Shown here: piece by piece, positions 42,383 to 52,109 of the stretch | Layout: every line of letters starts with the position of its first letter | How positions within the stretch are numbered: position 1 is the first letter of the stretch | Source: Fibrobacterota bacterium | Lineage (GTDB): Bacteria > Fibrobacterota > Chitinivibrionia > Chitinivibrionales > Chitinispirillaceae | Assembly: GCA_023412475.1 (NCBI GenBank) | Contig: JAEYNR010000031.1 | Coordinates: 62,001-126,000 of the forward strand | Direction of reading: 5' to 3' | Length of the DNA stretch: 64,000 bases | Notes under the pieces: model-generated | Told to the model about the DNA's origin: nothing | The model's input: the letters and a program-made list of their open reading frames with translations, nothing else | Databases searched by the model: none | Position numbers and translations under genes: made by a program

Positions 42383-44386
42383 ATGAGCAAACGTTCTATT
42401 AGTGCATTACTTGATTTTCTGTCTCCTGTTTCTGCTATTCCGGGGCTGGGACCAAAAAGAGTAGAAGCTTTAAATGAATCTGGGATCCAGAGTATTGGTG
42501 ATCTTCTCTACTATTTTCCAAGGACTTACATCGACCGTTCTAAACTCATTGTAATATCTGAACTAAAAAAATTTCTTGGACAAACCTGCACCATATGTGC
42601 AACCATCAAAAGGGTAAGATTTGAAAAAGGCAGAAAATCCCGTCTGAGAGTACTGGTGGAAGATGGGACTGGAGAAGTGGAGTTGTTATGGTTTCAGGGG
42701 GGCCGTCTTTATATAAAGAAGTTTCAGGAGGGAGAGAAGTTTCATATTACCGGAAAAGTGACCTGGTATAACGGGTTCCAGATAGCACATCCATTAATGG
42801 AAGCTGCCTCAAATAGTGTGTTAGGATTTGTTCCGGTATATCCGCTGAATATTTTAATGCGCGAAGTGGGTATTCAGCAGCGGTTAATTGGCAAAATGAT
42901 CACATGGGTATTTGACAATCTTAAACATTATCCGGGTGTTCTTCCTAAGACTATTGAAGACAAGAAAGGTTTTCCCCCTTTGTGTCAGTGTCTAAAAGGG
43001 ATTCATTTTCCAACCAGCCTTGATAAGCTGGAACCGTTTGTGGATCGCATAAGATATGAGGAGCTTTATAAAACAGCAATTGTCCTTAAGTTCAGTAAAA
43101 AGAAATTTAGTTTGCCAGGCAGATCGATGGACCCCGGAGATCTGGCAACCCACTTTTCCAAGAAGCTCCCGTTTACTCTGACGGAGGATCAGAAACTGGC
43201 GATAGAGGTGCTTTTTTCCGATGCAAAAAGTCCACAGCGGATGCATCGGCTGTTGCAGGGCGATGTGGGGTCAGGTAAAACAGTAGTGGCTTTTTATGGC
43301 TGTCTGCCTGCACTCAATGAAAATTTACAGGTAGCCTGGCTTAGTCCCACCGAAGTGCTGGCCCGTCAGACCTGGCACCAACTCTCTCTGTGGCTCTCTG
43401 GTATCGGATTGCGAGCTGCATTGGTTCTTGGAGCAATGAAAGCATCAGAAAAGCAGAAATTGTTAAAGGAACTTTCTAACGGTGAAATTCAATTCATAGT
43501 AGGAACTCATGCCCTGTTGCAGCCATCAGTACGTTTTAAAGCACTGGGGATGGTAGTTATTGATGAACAACATAAATTTGGGGTACAGCAGCGCTTGAGT
43601 CTGCAGGAGAAAGATCCTCATTGTGATTATCTTCTTATGTCTGCAACTCCAATTCCGCAGAGTTTGGCCATGACTTTGTATGGAGATCTTGAAATAGTTA
43701 CTATTAAAAGGGGGCCAGCAGGCCGAATACCGGTTTCCACTCATATCGTTCCTGAATATAAGAGAGCAGATATGGAAAATTACATTGCAGATCAACTGCG
43801 AAAGAGCAATGCTCAGGCCTACTATGTGGTTCCCAGAATCGAATCTGATGAATCCGAGGAACCTATTCTTAAAGATACCTTCTCCACATTTTCACAACTG
43901 ACTCAGCACCGTTTTAACGATATTGCTTGTGGTTTTATTCACGGGAAAGTGGACTACGAGCAGAAACAAAGTGTCATGAGTGAGTTTTCCCAAGGGAAAA
44001 TAAAGCTTCTGGTCTCTACCTCTGTAATCGAAGTTGGTATCGATGTGTCTGATGCTTCAATTATTGTAATAGAAAATGCGGATAGGTTCGGCCTTGCTCA
44101 GCTTCATCAACTCAGGGGAAGAGTGGGGAGGGGAAGCACAAAATCTTACTGTTTTTTACTGATTTCCGATAACGCTGATCAGTTGGTTAGAAAACGGCTA
44201 TCACTGTTTTGTAGTAATCATAATGGCTTTGAAATCGCAGAACTGGATCTTCAGAATAGAGGCCCCGGGGAGGTTAGCGGAAAAAAACAGTCTGGTTGGG
44301 CAGATCTGAAAATGGTGGATATCATCAAGGATATTCAATTATTTAAAGAGATTCAAAATGAATTGGAGTTGCAATTTTCTCCTTAG
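42383..44386 (+). CDS. recG: ATP-dependent DNA helicase RecG
   Basis: 667 residues, close to the usual 690. The N-terminal wedge (OB) domain lies at about 60-180 and opens with IPGLGPKR. SF2 helicase motifs are LLQGDVGSGKT (I), VGTHAL (Ic), DEQHKFG (II), MSATPIPQ (III), VSTSVIEVGID (V) and QLRGRVGRG (VI). It remodels stalled forks and branched DNA. It is transcribed with rlmH and an unknown small gene. Confidence 0.95.
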   Translation: MSKRSISALLDFLSPVSAIPGLGPKRVEALNESGIQSIGDLLYYFPRTYIDRSKLIVISELKKFLGQTCTICATIKRVRFEKGRKSRLRVLVEDGTGEVELLWFQGGRLYIKKFQEGEKFHITGKVTWYNGFQIAHPLMEAASNSVLGFVPVYPLNILMREVGIQQRLIGKMITWVFDNLKHYPGVLPKTIEDKKGFPPLCQCLKGIHFPTSLDKLEPFVDRIRYEELYKTAIVLKFSKKKFSLPGRSMDPGDLATHFSKKLPFTLTEDQKLAIEVLFSDAKSPQRMHRLLQGDVGSGKTVVAFYGCLPALNENLQVAWLSPTEVLARQTWHQLSLWLSGIGLRAALVLGAMKASEKQKLLKELSNGEIQFIVGTHALLQPSVRFKALGMVVIDEQHKFGVQQRLSLQEKDPHCDYLLMSATPIPQSLAMTLYGDLEIVTIKRGPAGRIPVSTHIVPEYKRADMENYIADQLRKSNAQAYYVVPRIESDESEEPILKDTFSTFSQLTQHRFNDIACGFIHGKVDYEQKQSVMSEFSQGKIKLLVSTSVIEVGIDVSDASIIVIENADRFGLAQLHQLRGRVGRGSTKSYCFLLISDNADQLVRKRLSLFCSNHNGFEIAELDLQNRGPGEVSGKKQSGWADLKMVDIIKDIQLFKEIQNELELQFSP

Positions 44387-44502
44387 CATAAGAAAAAAGC
44401 AATAAAAGAATTTTTGTTGTACAAATATGCAACAATTATATTATCTCATTCTCAAACTCTGGAGATTTCTCTCGTAAATTTTTTCTAGCAGGCATAATCA
44501 TT

Positions 44503-45996
44503 ATGGCACTGACAATCGTTATTACATTATACGTAATGTGTTCTATAATATTGCTGGCTTATGGCATTCAATGTTACGTTCTTACTTTTCTTTTTCTCAG
44601 GACAAGGAAAGGTAAGATCAGCACGCAACGCCAGACAATGCAATATTACGACAACGTAACGGATGAAAGCAAGTACCCCAAAGTAGTGACTCAGCTCCCA
44701 ATGTACAACGAAAAATCAGTGGCCTGCCGGGTTATTGAAGCAGTTGCAGCTATGGAGTATCCAAAGTCCCGTCACGAGATTCAGGTTCTGGATGACAGCA
44801 ATGATGAAACGGTAAATTATGTTAATGAAATCGTTTCACGATTGCAGGCATCCGGTATAAATATCAGTGTGATCCGTAGGGACGACAGGGTAGGCTTTAA
44901 AGCTGGCGCATTGCAAAACGGTTTGAACTATACTGATGCCGAATTTGTGGCAATCTTTGATGCAGATTTTGTTCCCAATCCTGATTTCCTGAAAAAAGGG
45001 ATGGCTTTTTTCGTTGATAGGCCTGAATTGGGTCTAGTACAGGGACGCTGGACTCATCTTAATAAGAAGGCATCGATGATTACCCGCGGTCAGGCGATGG
45101 GAATAGATGGCCACTTTATGGTCGAACAGGCTGCCAGAAGCTGGAATGGCTTGTTTATGAACTTCAATGGCACCGCTGGAATCTTCAGGCGCAAAGCAAT
45201 AGAAACAAGTGGCGGCTGGCAACATGATACCCTTACCGAAGATATGGATCTTTCGTACCGCATGCAGTTAGCTGAGTGGAAAACTGAATATGTTCCTGAA
45301 CTTGAAGTACCTGCTGAACTTCCGGAAGATATCAATGGCTTTAAAAACCAGCAGTTTCGATGGGCCAAAGGGTCTATTCAAACAGCCATGAAAATTATTC
45401 CTATGTTGTTAAAAAAGAATATCTCAAAATTTAAGGTTATGCAGGCGGTTTTACACCTTACCCATTACTCTGTACACCCCTTGATGCTGGTTCTAGCCCT
45501 GTTGACCATGCCGGTGCTATACTTTGTTAATGTCTCCCTCTCTCCGCTTTTGTTTGTAATGGTTGTTGTTTGTATGGTTCTGGCTACCAGTGGTCCTTCA
45601 ACTATGTATATGGTTTCCCAGCATCTTTTAGGAAATAGAATACGGCGACAAATATTCTTGCTTCCTGCAATGATGCTTATTGGTGTGGGATTGGCAGTAA
45701 ATAATGGAAAAGCGGTGATTGAAGCTCTGTTAAAAATGAACTCTCCTTTTCACAGAACACCAAAAAAGGGTGCCAGAACTAAAGGTTCATATAAGCCTAT
45801 TAAAGATTTTACCTGTATTATTGAGTTGCTCGTAGGAGCTTATTGTCTCATCAGCTTTAAAATGTTCCTTGGGTTCACTAACTTTCTTGTCAGTCCGTTT
45901 TTGATGCTTTATGCATCAAGCTTCCTTTTTGTGGGAACAATATCAATAATTCATTTTCGTAGACCTGAGCTTATTGATGTTAAGCTGAAGCTTTGA
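44503..45996 (+). CDS. Membrane family 2 glycosyltransferase (cellulose/mannan-synthase-like)
   Basis: 497 residues. There is one N-terminal membrane helix, a cytoplasmic GT2 domain, then four or more C-terminal helices. Catalytic motifs are LDDSNDETV, FDADFVPNP (DxD), TEDMDLSYR (acceptor-base TED) and QQFRWAKGS (QxxRW), all typical of processive beta-glycan synthases such as plant CslA/CslC-like proteins. It probably polymerises a beta-linked glycan at the inner membrane. It is not followed by BcsB- or BcsC-like genes. Product unknown. Confidence 0.87.
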   Translation: MALTIVITLYVMCSIILLAYGIQCYVLTFLFLRTRKGKISTQRQTMQYYDNVTDESKYPKVVTQLPMYNEKSVACRVIEAVAAMEYPKSRHEIQVLDDSNDETVNYVNEIVSRLQASGINISVIRRDDRVGFKAGALQNGLNYTDAEFVAIFDADFVPNPDFLKKGMAFFVDRPELGLVQGRWTHLNKKASMITRGQAMGIDGHFMVEQAARSWNGLFMNFNGTAGIFRRKAIETSGGWQHDTLTEDMDLSYRMQLAEWKTEYVPELEVPAELPEDINGFKNQQFRWAKGSIQTAMKIIPMLLKKNISKFKVMQAVLHLTHYSVHPLMLVLALLTMPVLYFVNVSLSPLLFVMVVVCMVLATSGPSTMYMVSQHLLGNRIRRQIFLLPAMMLIGVGLAVNNGKAVIEALLKMNSPFHRTPKKGARTKGSYKPIKDFTCIIELLVGAYCLISFKMFLGFTNFLVSPFLMLYASSFLFVGTISIIHFRRPELIDVKLKL

Positions 45997-46130
45997 TCTT
46001 TGAATTGAATCAGGCTTTCCTAAAAAATATCTTTTTCCGCATATATTTATATTCTATATAGTTATTCAATATTATTACTGTATTAATAATCTAGTAATAA
46101 CTTCAGAAAAAGTTAATAGCAGGAGATCTT

Positions 46131-47258
46131 ATGTGCTCAGGTTTGAAGGTATTCAGACTTTTAGGGGTATTAGCTTTAGTTGGTGCCAGCCAGATTTTTG
46201 GAAACGTGCGTTATAAAGAGGTTTGTTTTGCATCCATCACTAACCATCCGGATCGCTACTACCGGACAGCACAAAATTATCTTGGAAACAATGATTCCCT
46301 TTTCATGGATTTCTATGAACCGGAAAATGACACAGCATCACTGAGACCGGCTATTGTCATGTTATATGGTGGTTCATTTATTACCGGAAGCAGAAAAGAC
46401 ACTCTTATAACCACCTTCAGCACCTATTTTGCAAGCTGCGGTTATGCTGTATTTGCAATCGATTATCGGATCGGATTTAACATATTGTCAGCTTCACTAC
46501 AGGGTGAGTTGGCAAAAGCAGTCTACAGAGCACTTCAGGATTCCAGAGCGGCTGTAAGGTTTATTCGAAAGAATGCTGATTCTTTAAAAATCGATACTTC
46601 ACGGATTTTTGCTATGGGATATTCTGCCGGTGCCATTACAATTGTCCATCATGCTTACCTTGAGCAGGCTGATGTCTCTCAGATCCCCCCTCTTGCTGCT
46701 GTCACATCTTTATTGGGTGAGCTCGATCAGGGAGATAATCTGCAACACTCAAGCAAAGTAAATTGCGTTATTAACTGCTGTGGAGCAATAGTCGATACCT
46801 CCCTAGTTAAATCAGGCAAAGCACCTATCTTAAGCTTTCATGGAACAAATGATTCGATTGTTCCCTATGCTGCAGGATATGCTTTTAGTGATCCAAGCAC
46901 TGTACCCCTGTTTGGCAGTTTTATGATTGACCAGAAAGCTAAAGCGGTTGGAGTACCAAGCAAGTTAGTCTCTTTTGAAGGTGCTGATCATTATTTGTTG
47001 GGTGAACCAAGAGTCACCATTCCAATAGCTACGACAGAATTTCTGTATGGATTTATGAGCGGTTCAAATATCCGGTTTAAGGCTCCCTTGAAATCCACCA
47101 GAATTGCACACCATGCAATTTACAATCAATGTTTTGACTTATCCGGGAGGCTGATAAAAAGCCAAATGATAAAGCCTCCTGCTTTAATTGTGCACAGAGG
47201 TAACAGCAAAAACAATAAAGTTTTAGTAGTGATAAGGTCAAATACTGGAAAACGCTGA
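46131..47258 (+). CDS. Secreted alpha/beta-hydrolase (carboxylesterase-like)
   Basis: 375 residues; the signal peptide is 1-24 (ASQIFG-NVR). The oxyanion-type motif is MLYGGSF. Nucleophile Ser165 is in AMGYSAGA, the likely acid is in FHGTNDSIVP, and the likely His in GADHYLL. The last 50 residues have a shortened sorting-module look (CFDLSGRLIKSQ), but without the usual GxY-L-K-I strand and ending NTGKR, so that tail may be degenerate. It could deacetylate or deferuloylate xylan, given the neighbouring glycosidases, but substrate is not readable. Confidence 0.8.
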   Translation: MCSGLKVFRLLGVLALVGASQIFGNVRYKEVCFASITNHPDRYYRTAQNYLGNNDSLFMDFYEPENDTASLRPAIVMLYGGSFITGSRKDTLITTFSTYFASCGYAVFAIDYRIGFNILSASLQGELAKAVYRALQDSRAAVRFIRKNADSLKIDTSRIFAMGYSAGAITIVHHAYLEQADVSQIPPLAAVTSLLGELDQGDNLQHSSKVNCVINCCGAIVDTSLVKSGKAPILSFHGTNDSIVPYAAGYAFSDPSTVPLFGSFMIDQKAKAVGVPSKLVSFEGADHYLLGEPRVTIPIATTEFLYGFMSGSNIRFKAPLKSTRIAHHAIYNQCFDLSGRLIKSQMIKPPALIVHRGNSKNNKVLVVIRSNTGKR

Positions 47259-47310
47259 CACTTAATTTAATTAATAACTGTAGTTGAACTCTCAATCGCA
47301 GTTCTCGTCT

Positions 47311-47324
47311 TTGAAACGTTTCAA
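47311..47324. promoter_or_regulatory. Perfect 14-bp palindrome, LacI-type operator candidate
   Basis: TTGAAACGTTTCAA is fully palindromic and CG-centred, like LacI-family operators. It lies 53 bp after the esterase stop and about 165 bp before the small ORF that precedes dnaK. The core differs from the site at 5371, so a common regulator is not implied. No CIRCE element was seen before dnaK. Confidence 0.35.
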
Positions 47325-47474
47325 TTTGGAACGTCTGCTTCATATTGAGATGTCTTAACGAAGATAATACCTCATTTTAAATCAGTTTCGGATGGTCAGT
47401 TCTGTTGATGTTTGTATGCTAATTAAGATTTCCAAACCCAAAAAAAACGTGTATGAGCTAAATCAGGTGAAGAA

Positions 47475-47612
47475 ATGATGCAAAAGATCCAAAATGAGAT
47501 GGTTATTCTGAAAATAAAGGGATTGGTGGAAGAAATTGGCATGGAAATTGATTGGTTTTGGGATACTTTTATGCTAAATGAAAAAAAAATTGTCAGCTTA
47601 TTTATAATTTAG
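47475..47612 (+). CDS. Small ORF (45 aa) immediately upstream of dnaK
   Basis: MMQKIQNEMVILKIKGLVEE opens a 45-residue amphipathic, mostly helical peptide rich in Ile, Glu and Lys with WFWDTF in the middle. AGGTGA lies about 5 bp before its ATG. Its TAG stop overlaps the AGGAGG ribosome site of dnaK, so translation could be coupled. I recognise no family. It could be a leader peptide, a small regulator or chance; the placement and ribosome site are the main evidence. Confidence 0.4.
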   Translation: MMQKIQNEMVILKIKGLVEEIGMEIDWFWDTFMLNEKKIVSLFII

Positions 47613-47622
47613 GAGGTCCTTT

Positions 47623-49554
47623 ATGGGCAAAATTATCGGAATAGACCTGGGAACCACCAACTCCTGTGTTTCTGTTATGGAGGCTGGGAAACCAGTAGTT
47701 ATAGCGAACTCGGAAGGTGGTCGTACAACCCCCTCAATCTTGGGATTTACTAAAACCGGTGAAAAACTGGTTGGAGCAATCGCCAAAAGGCAGGCAATAA
47801 CTAATCCGGAAAATACAGTATACTCTGTGAAGCGATTCATGGGGCGCAGGCACAATGAAGTGCAATCTGAAGAGAAGCGGGTTCCCTACAATGTAGTTGG
47901 TGGTCCTGATGATCCGGTGAAGGTTCATGTTTTAGGGAAAGACTACACTCCACCTGAACTCTCTGCCATGATTCTTCAGTATATGAAAAAAGCAGCAGAA
48001 GATTACCTTGGAGAAACAATCACCGAAGCAGTCGTAACAGTTCCGGCCTATTTTAATGATGCGCAGCGGCAGGCTACTAAAGATGCTGGCAGAATTGCCG
48101 GGTTGGATGTCAAACGTATTATCAATGAACCGACCGCAGCATCTCTGGCTTATGGCCTGGAAAAGAAACAAAATGAAAAAATAGCAGTCTATGACCTGGG
48201 TGGTGGTACATTCGATATCTCTATTTTGGAATTGGGCGAAGGAATCTTCGAAGTTAAATCGACCAATGGAGACACCCACCTGGGGGGCGATGACTTTGAT
48301 AAAGTGCTAATTGATTATATTGCAGAAGAGTTTAAAAAAAGCAATGCCATAGATCTTAGAAGTGATCGCATGGCGCTTCAGAGGTTAAAGGAAGCAGCGG
48401 AAAAAGCCAAAATCGAACTCTCTTCTGCAATGCAGACTGCTGTTAATCTGCCTTTCATAACCGCAGATGCCAGCGGGCCTAGGCACTTAGAGATGAATAT
48501 TACCAGGGCAAAATTCGAGCAGCTTGCATCTGATCTGGTTGAACGCACTGTGGGGCCATGTCAAAAAGCTCTGGCTGATGCACATCTCTCTGCAAAAGAC
48601 ATTGATGAGGTTATTCTGGTTGGGGGAGCTACCAGAATGCCCGCTGTCCAACGAAAGGTTGAGGAAGTTTTTGGAAAAGTGCCTAACAAGAGTGTTAATC
48701 CCGATGAGGTTGTTGCGGTTGGTGCAGCTATTCAGGGAGCAATCCTCAGTGGGGATCAAAGTGTAAAAGACGTTCTTTTGCTCGATGTGACTCCGCTTTC
48801 TTTGGGTATTGAAACTCTTGGTGGTGTAATGACTAAATTAATCGAACGAAACACCACTATTCCTGGCAAGAAAAGTCAGATCTTCTCAACTGCTGCAGAT
48901 AATCAGACTGCGGTTACTATAATGGTGTATCAAGGCGAAAGAGAAATGGCTGCTCACAACCGCCTTTTGGGAAAATTTGACCTGATTGGTATTCCTTCCG
49001 CACCTAGAGGTATGCCTCAAATCGAAGTTACTTTTGATATCGATGCAAATGGTATTCTCAATGTCAGTGCAAAAGATCTGGGAACTGGAAAACAGCAGCA
49101 GATTCGTATTGAATCATCCAGCGGTCTTTCTGAAACTGAAATTCAGAAAATGGTAAAGGAAGCCGAGGCAAATGCTGCCAAAGACAAAGAGGAGAAAGAA
49201 AGGGTTGAGGTAAAAAACCAGGCAGACCAGCTTATCTATCAGACTGAAAAAACACTGGGAGAAGTGGGAGATAAAATCTCTGCAGATGACAAAGGAAAGA
49301 TTGCCAGTGCTTTGGATGAGTTGAAAGAAAAAACTAAAGGTGAGGATATCGCTGCTATTAAGGCCAGTATCGACTCCTTGATGAAGGCTTCACATTCCAT
49401 GGCAGAAGCTCTTTATAAGCAGGGAGGAGCTACACAGGGGGCCCCTGGCGAGCAAGAAGCAGCAGGAGAACCCCAACAGCCAAAAGAAGAAAAGAAGGAT
49501 CAAAACAAAAAAGATGACGGAGCTGTTGATGCCGACTTTGAAGTTGTGGATTAA
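47623..49554 (+). CDS. dnaK: Molecular chaperone DnaK (Hsp70)
   Basis: 643 residues; ATG 47623 follows a perfect AGGAGG. The nucleotide domain (1-385) has GIDLGTTNS, DAQRQATKDAG, YDLGGGTFDISI and ILVGGATRMP. The substrate domain (about 390-505) and helical lid follow, then a Gln/Glu/Lys-rich linker and the acidic tail VDADFEVVD. It binds hydrophobic peptides under ATP control. grpE and dnaJ are not adjacent, so this copy stands outside the usual hrcA-grpE-dnaK-dnaJ cluster. A strong terminator follows. Confidence 0.96.
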   Translation: MGKIIGIDLGTTNSCVSVMEAGKPVVIANSEGGRTTPSILGFTKTGEKLVGAIAKRQAITNPENTVYSVKRFMGRRHNEVQSEEKRVPYNVVGGPDDPVKVHVLGKDYTPPELSAMILQYMKKAAEDYLGETITEAVVTVPAYFNDAQRQATKDAGRIAGLDVKRIINEPTAASLAYGLEKKQNEKIAVYDLGGGTFDISILELGEGIFEVKSTNGDTHLGGDDFDKVLIDYIAEEFKKSNAIDLRSDRMALQRLKEAAEKAKIELSSAMQTAVNLPFITADASGPRHLEMNITRAKFEQLASDLVERTVGPCQKALADAHLSAKDIDEVILVGGATRMPAVQRKVEEVFGKVPNKSVNPDEVVAVGAAIQGAILSGDQSVKDVLLLDVTPLSLGIETLGGVMTKLIERNTTIPGKKSQIFSTAADNQTAVTIMVYQGEREMAAHNRLLGKFDLIGIPSAPRGMPQIEVTFDIDANGILNVSAKDLGTGKQQQIRIESSSGLSETEIQKMVKEAEANAAKDKEEKERVEVKNQADQLIYQTEKTLGEVGDKISADDKGKIASALDELKEKTKGEDIAAIKASIDSLMKASHSMAEALYKQGGATQGAPGEQEAAGEPQQPKEEKKDQNKKDDGAVDADFEVVD

Positions 49555-49583
49555 TAGTTAAAGCTCTGGTTTAATAAAAAGAA

Positions 49584-49616
49584 GGGCGGCTCAAAGAGAG
49601 AGCCGCCCCTTTTGTT
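49584..49616 (+). terminator. Rho-independent terminator after dnaK
   Basis: GGGCGGCTC (49584-49592) pairs with GAGCCGCCC (49600-49608) around a 7-nt loop, followed by CTTTTGTTTTT. Confidence 0.9.
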
Positions 49617-49639
49617 TTTAATGAGGATTACATACAATA

Positions 49640-50119
49640 ATGAACTCAGAAATGCTTTCTTTCCAGAAAAATAATAAAAGGTTTAATTATCGCTCAGTTG
49701 CAGTGTTTATAGATCATCAAAAAGTACTTCTTCATCGAGTTGGAGATAATCCTTACTGGTCCTTACCCGGAGGACGTGTAGAGTTTATGGAAAGTGCCTC
49801 TACAACAGTAATCAGGGAGATGAAAGAGGAACTGGATGTTGAAACTCAGATTATCAGGCCATTATGGATAATAGAGAATTTTTTTGCCTATAAAGAGGTA
49901 AAACAGCACGAGATCGCATTTTACTTTCTGCTTGGCTGCCCGGAGCAATTGCTAAACAGAGGAAAAGAATTTGAGGTATTGGAGAATGAGGTAACCCGAC
50001 TACATTTCAGGTGGGCAGAAATTTCCAGGTTACACGAGGAGATACTGTTTCCCACAGTCTTAAGGTCCTCACTTATGCATATTCCATCAACTATGGAATA
50101 TATTGTGCATAGAGCGTAG
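49640..50119 (+). CDS. NUDIX hydrolase
   Basis: 159 residues. The Nudix box GGRVEFMES...REMKEELDV is complete (G-x5-E-x7-REUxEE). The flanking strand SVAVFIDHQKVLLHR and the YWSLPGG turn fit the family. It hydrolyses a nucleoside diphosphate linked to some moiety X; the substrate is not predictable. It lies right after the dnaK terminator and is probably a single gene. Confidence 0.88.
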   Translation: MNSEMLSFQKNNKRFNYRSVAVFIDHQKVLLHRVGDNPYWSLPGGRVEFMESASTTVIREMKEELDVETQIIRPLWIIENFFAYKEVKQHEIAFYFLLGCPEQLLNRGKEFEVLENEVTRLHFRWAEISRLHEEILFPTVLRSSLMHIPSTMEYIVHRA

Positions 50120-50223
50120 AGAAATATTTTCAGGCAGCCAGCCTTTCTTTGCAATCATTTCTTTGGCTGAGGAAATTATTGTAGATTTCTGCGGCGTCTT
50201 GTTCGGAAATGCCAATCTACAGT

Positions 50224-51780
50224 TCAGATATCTCCCGTGTAATTAACTACTATTACATCCGTAACGGCAGAAGATGAAATCTTCATCAGATAAATACCAG
50301 GCTGCAAGTTTAATTCATTGAGATTGAATTGTGCTGGTTGTGAAGGGACGTGATTACGTCTATGTACTTCTTTGCAAAGTCTTCCTGACATATCTGAAAG
50401 GGTGAATCTTATTGACTGTTTTGAGGGATGGTAATGATACACTGTCAGAACCGAATTCCTCAGTTGTATGCAGCTTTTAATGCTGGTCTTTGTGAAGGGT
50501 ACCGATGAAAATGGAGGTACAATTGTGGTCGCGAAATCCGCTTTCCACCAGTTTCCTGATATAAACAACAGACATAGAAGGCCAATGCTGTCACCATAGT
50601 AGTCTCCTTGAGGTTCTTTAATGATATTCCAACCTTTATTCAGGTACTCCTGATGAGTAGCATCACAAACACAGGCAGCAATAAAGGGTGCGGTAAAGGC
50701 TATATCCGAATAATTTACCAGCTTAGTGCCATCCAGTTTATATCCTGCAACGATTTTTTCAGGATCGTTATTTGTGACATTTTTCAACCAGTGGAGCATT
50801 TTATTGAGGTGTTCTTTTGCAGCAGCAGTTCCGTAATGGGCATAGTCAACTGCAATTCTCCATGGAAATCTGCATGCATTCCACGAATAATCGCCATCTG
50901 TTTGAGCTTCCAGAAAGTCGGGTTTTGCAGGTGCAGGAACCTTGTTTACTACAAAATCGGGCATCAGGCCGGTAGTGGTGGAGTAATTGGATGAGATCTG
51001 ATTAATTAATGAGTAGATGGAATCTGCAGCTTCTATCCAGAATTGGTCCTTTGTAGATGCATGATACGCTCTCATATGGTCAGCTATCCAGTCTGATGAG
51101 CGGGTGTTATAAGGAGAACCGTCCCAGTCACCAAGAGTGGTTCGTTTTGTCCCGCTTTTTCTTACGTCATCGCCTTTTAAACCCAGATTTATCATTGAAT
51201 CTGCTTTTGCCTTATATTGGGTTGCTTCATTATCCCCCCATTGGATAGAGGCCAAAAGAAATGAGTATGCTATATCCATGTCTCCATCGGTAGCACCATC
51301 ACTGTTACCGTTTACCGGGTCGATTACCCAGGACATGAGATTTTTATTTATTATACTTCTATGAAGATCGTAAAGCTTGACCATGCCATCGTAGTAAATT
51401 CTTGCAGAATCATCAAATCCTGCCATTAAGGCAAAGATAATCATTCCATAACCGTGAGCTTCTGAAGTGGTCACCTCTGTGCCTGATCCTCCAGTCCCTT
51501 TCATGTTGATATAATATCCATTGCCAATCTCTCCACTTTCGGACTTTTTAAGATATTTAGATTTCCATTTCTGATAGCAGCTTTTTATTGTCTCATTCAT
51601 CTCATTCTGGGTTACACTGGATGGTTTAATGCATCCTGGAAAATTAACCTGCTGAGGAAAAGGTTTGCTCTGGGCATGAATTCCGGAATGTGTTAACATA
51701 AAGAAAAAGGCAATAATCAATGAAAATCTAATTTGAAATCTTAGAAGAAAAAACCGCTTAGAAGGTTCAGATCGGATCAT
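50224..51780 (-). CDS. Secreted GH8 endoglucanase/xylanase with C-terminal sorting module
   Basis: 518 residues. The signal peptide ends near GIHAQ-SKP (about 36). The GH8 (alpha/alpha)6 barrel spans about 45-420. The proton donor is Glu107 in SEAHGYGM, and the second acidic motif is ATDGDMDIA with Asp165 and Asp167. TLGDWDGSPY and the substrate-binding YSWNACRFPWR also fit. The last 75 residues form a sorting-like module (RFTLSDMSGRLCKEV, LQPGIYLMKIS). GH8 members cleave cellulose, chitosan or xylan; a xylan or beta-glucan role fits the window. Confidence 0.9.
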   Translation of the reverse strand: MIRSEPSKRFFLLRFQIRFSLIIAFFFMLTHSGIHAQSKPFPQQVNFPGCIKPSSVTQNEMNETIKSCYQKWKSKYLKKSESGEIGNGYYINMKGTGGSGTEVTTSEAHGYGMIIFALMAGFDDSARIYYDGMVKLYDLHRSIINKNLMSWVIDPVNGNSDGATDGDMDIAYSFLLASIQWGDNEATQYKAKADSMINLGLKGDDVRKSGTKRTTLGDWDGSPYNTRSSDWIADHMRAYHASTKDQFWIEAADSIYSLINQISSNYSTTTGLMPDFVVNKVPAPAKPDFLEAQTDGDYSWNACRFPWRIAVDYAHYGTAAAKEHLNKMLHWLKNVTNNDPEKIVAGYKLDGTKLVNYSDIAFTAPFIAACVCDATHQEYLNKGWNIIKEPQGDYYGDSIGLLCLLFISGNWWKADFATTIVPPFSSVPFTKTSIKSCIQLRNSVLTVYHYHPSKQSIRFTLSDMSGRLCKEVHRRNHVPSQPAQFNLNELNLQPGIYLMKISSSAVTDVIVVNYTGDI

Positions 51781-52109
51781 AAGACTAACCTCGCGAATGC
51801 CAGCAAAAAAGGCTTGATAAAATCAGACTATCTACTCACCAGCAATTATGCTGCTCAATTCATATTTTTTGAGAAGACTTGATAATGATATAACCCTTTT
51901 TATAAAAGGGGAAATGAAAACTACTTCTAAATATAAGCAATTACCCAGGTCCACTAGATAGATGTTGATAAACAGGTTCTGGTTTGCATTATAAAATTAT
52001 AGTGTTAGCCGGCTTTGGTACACTATTAACTTGTTTTAATGAAACTACCAAAGTAAAATTAAAGGAATTTTTACGAAAAATTACAACCTTTTAGCCATCA
52101 GTGGGGAAT
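51781..52109. other. Divergent region between GH8 and chemoreceptor genes
   Basis: About 330 bp. It holds a short inverted repeat CCCTTTT-TAT-AAAAGGG (51894-51910) and an 8-bp pair CTTTGGTA/TACCAAAG (52013-52020, 52046-52053) just upstream of the chemoreceptor. Either may be regulatory; neither is a known operator. Confidence 0.4.

Noticed and set aside
47259..47622. CIRCE element before dnaK
   Set aside because: Looked for TTAGCACTC-N9-GAGTGCTAA and found none; only the unrelated 14-bp palindrome is present.
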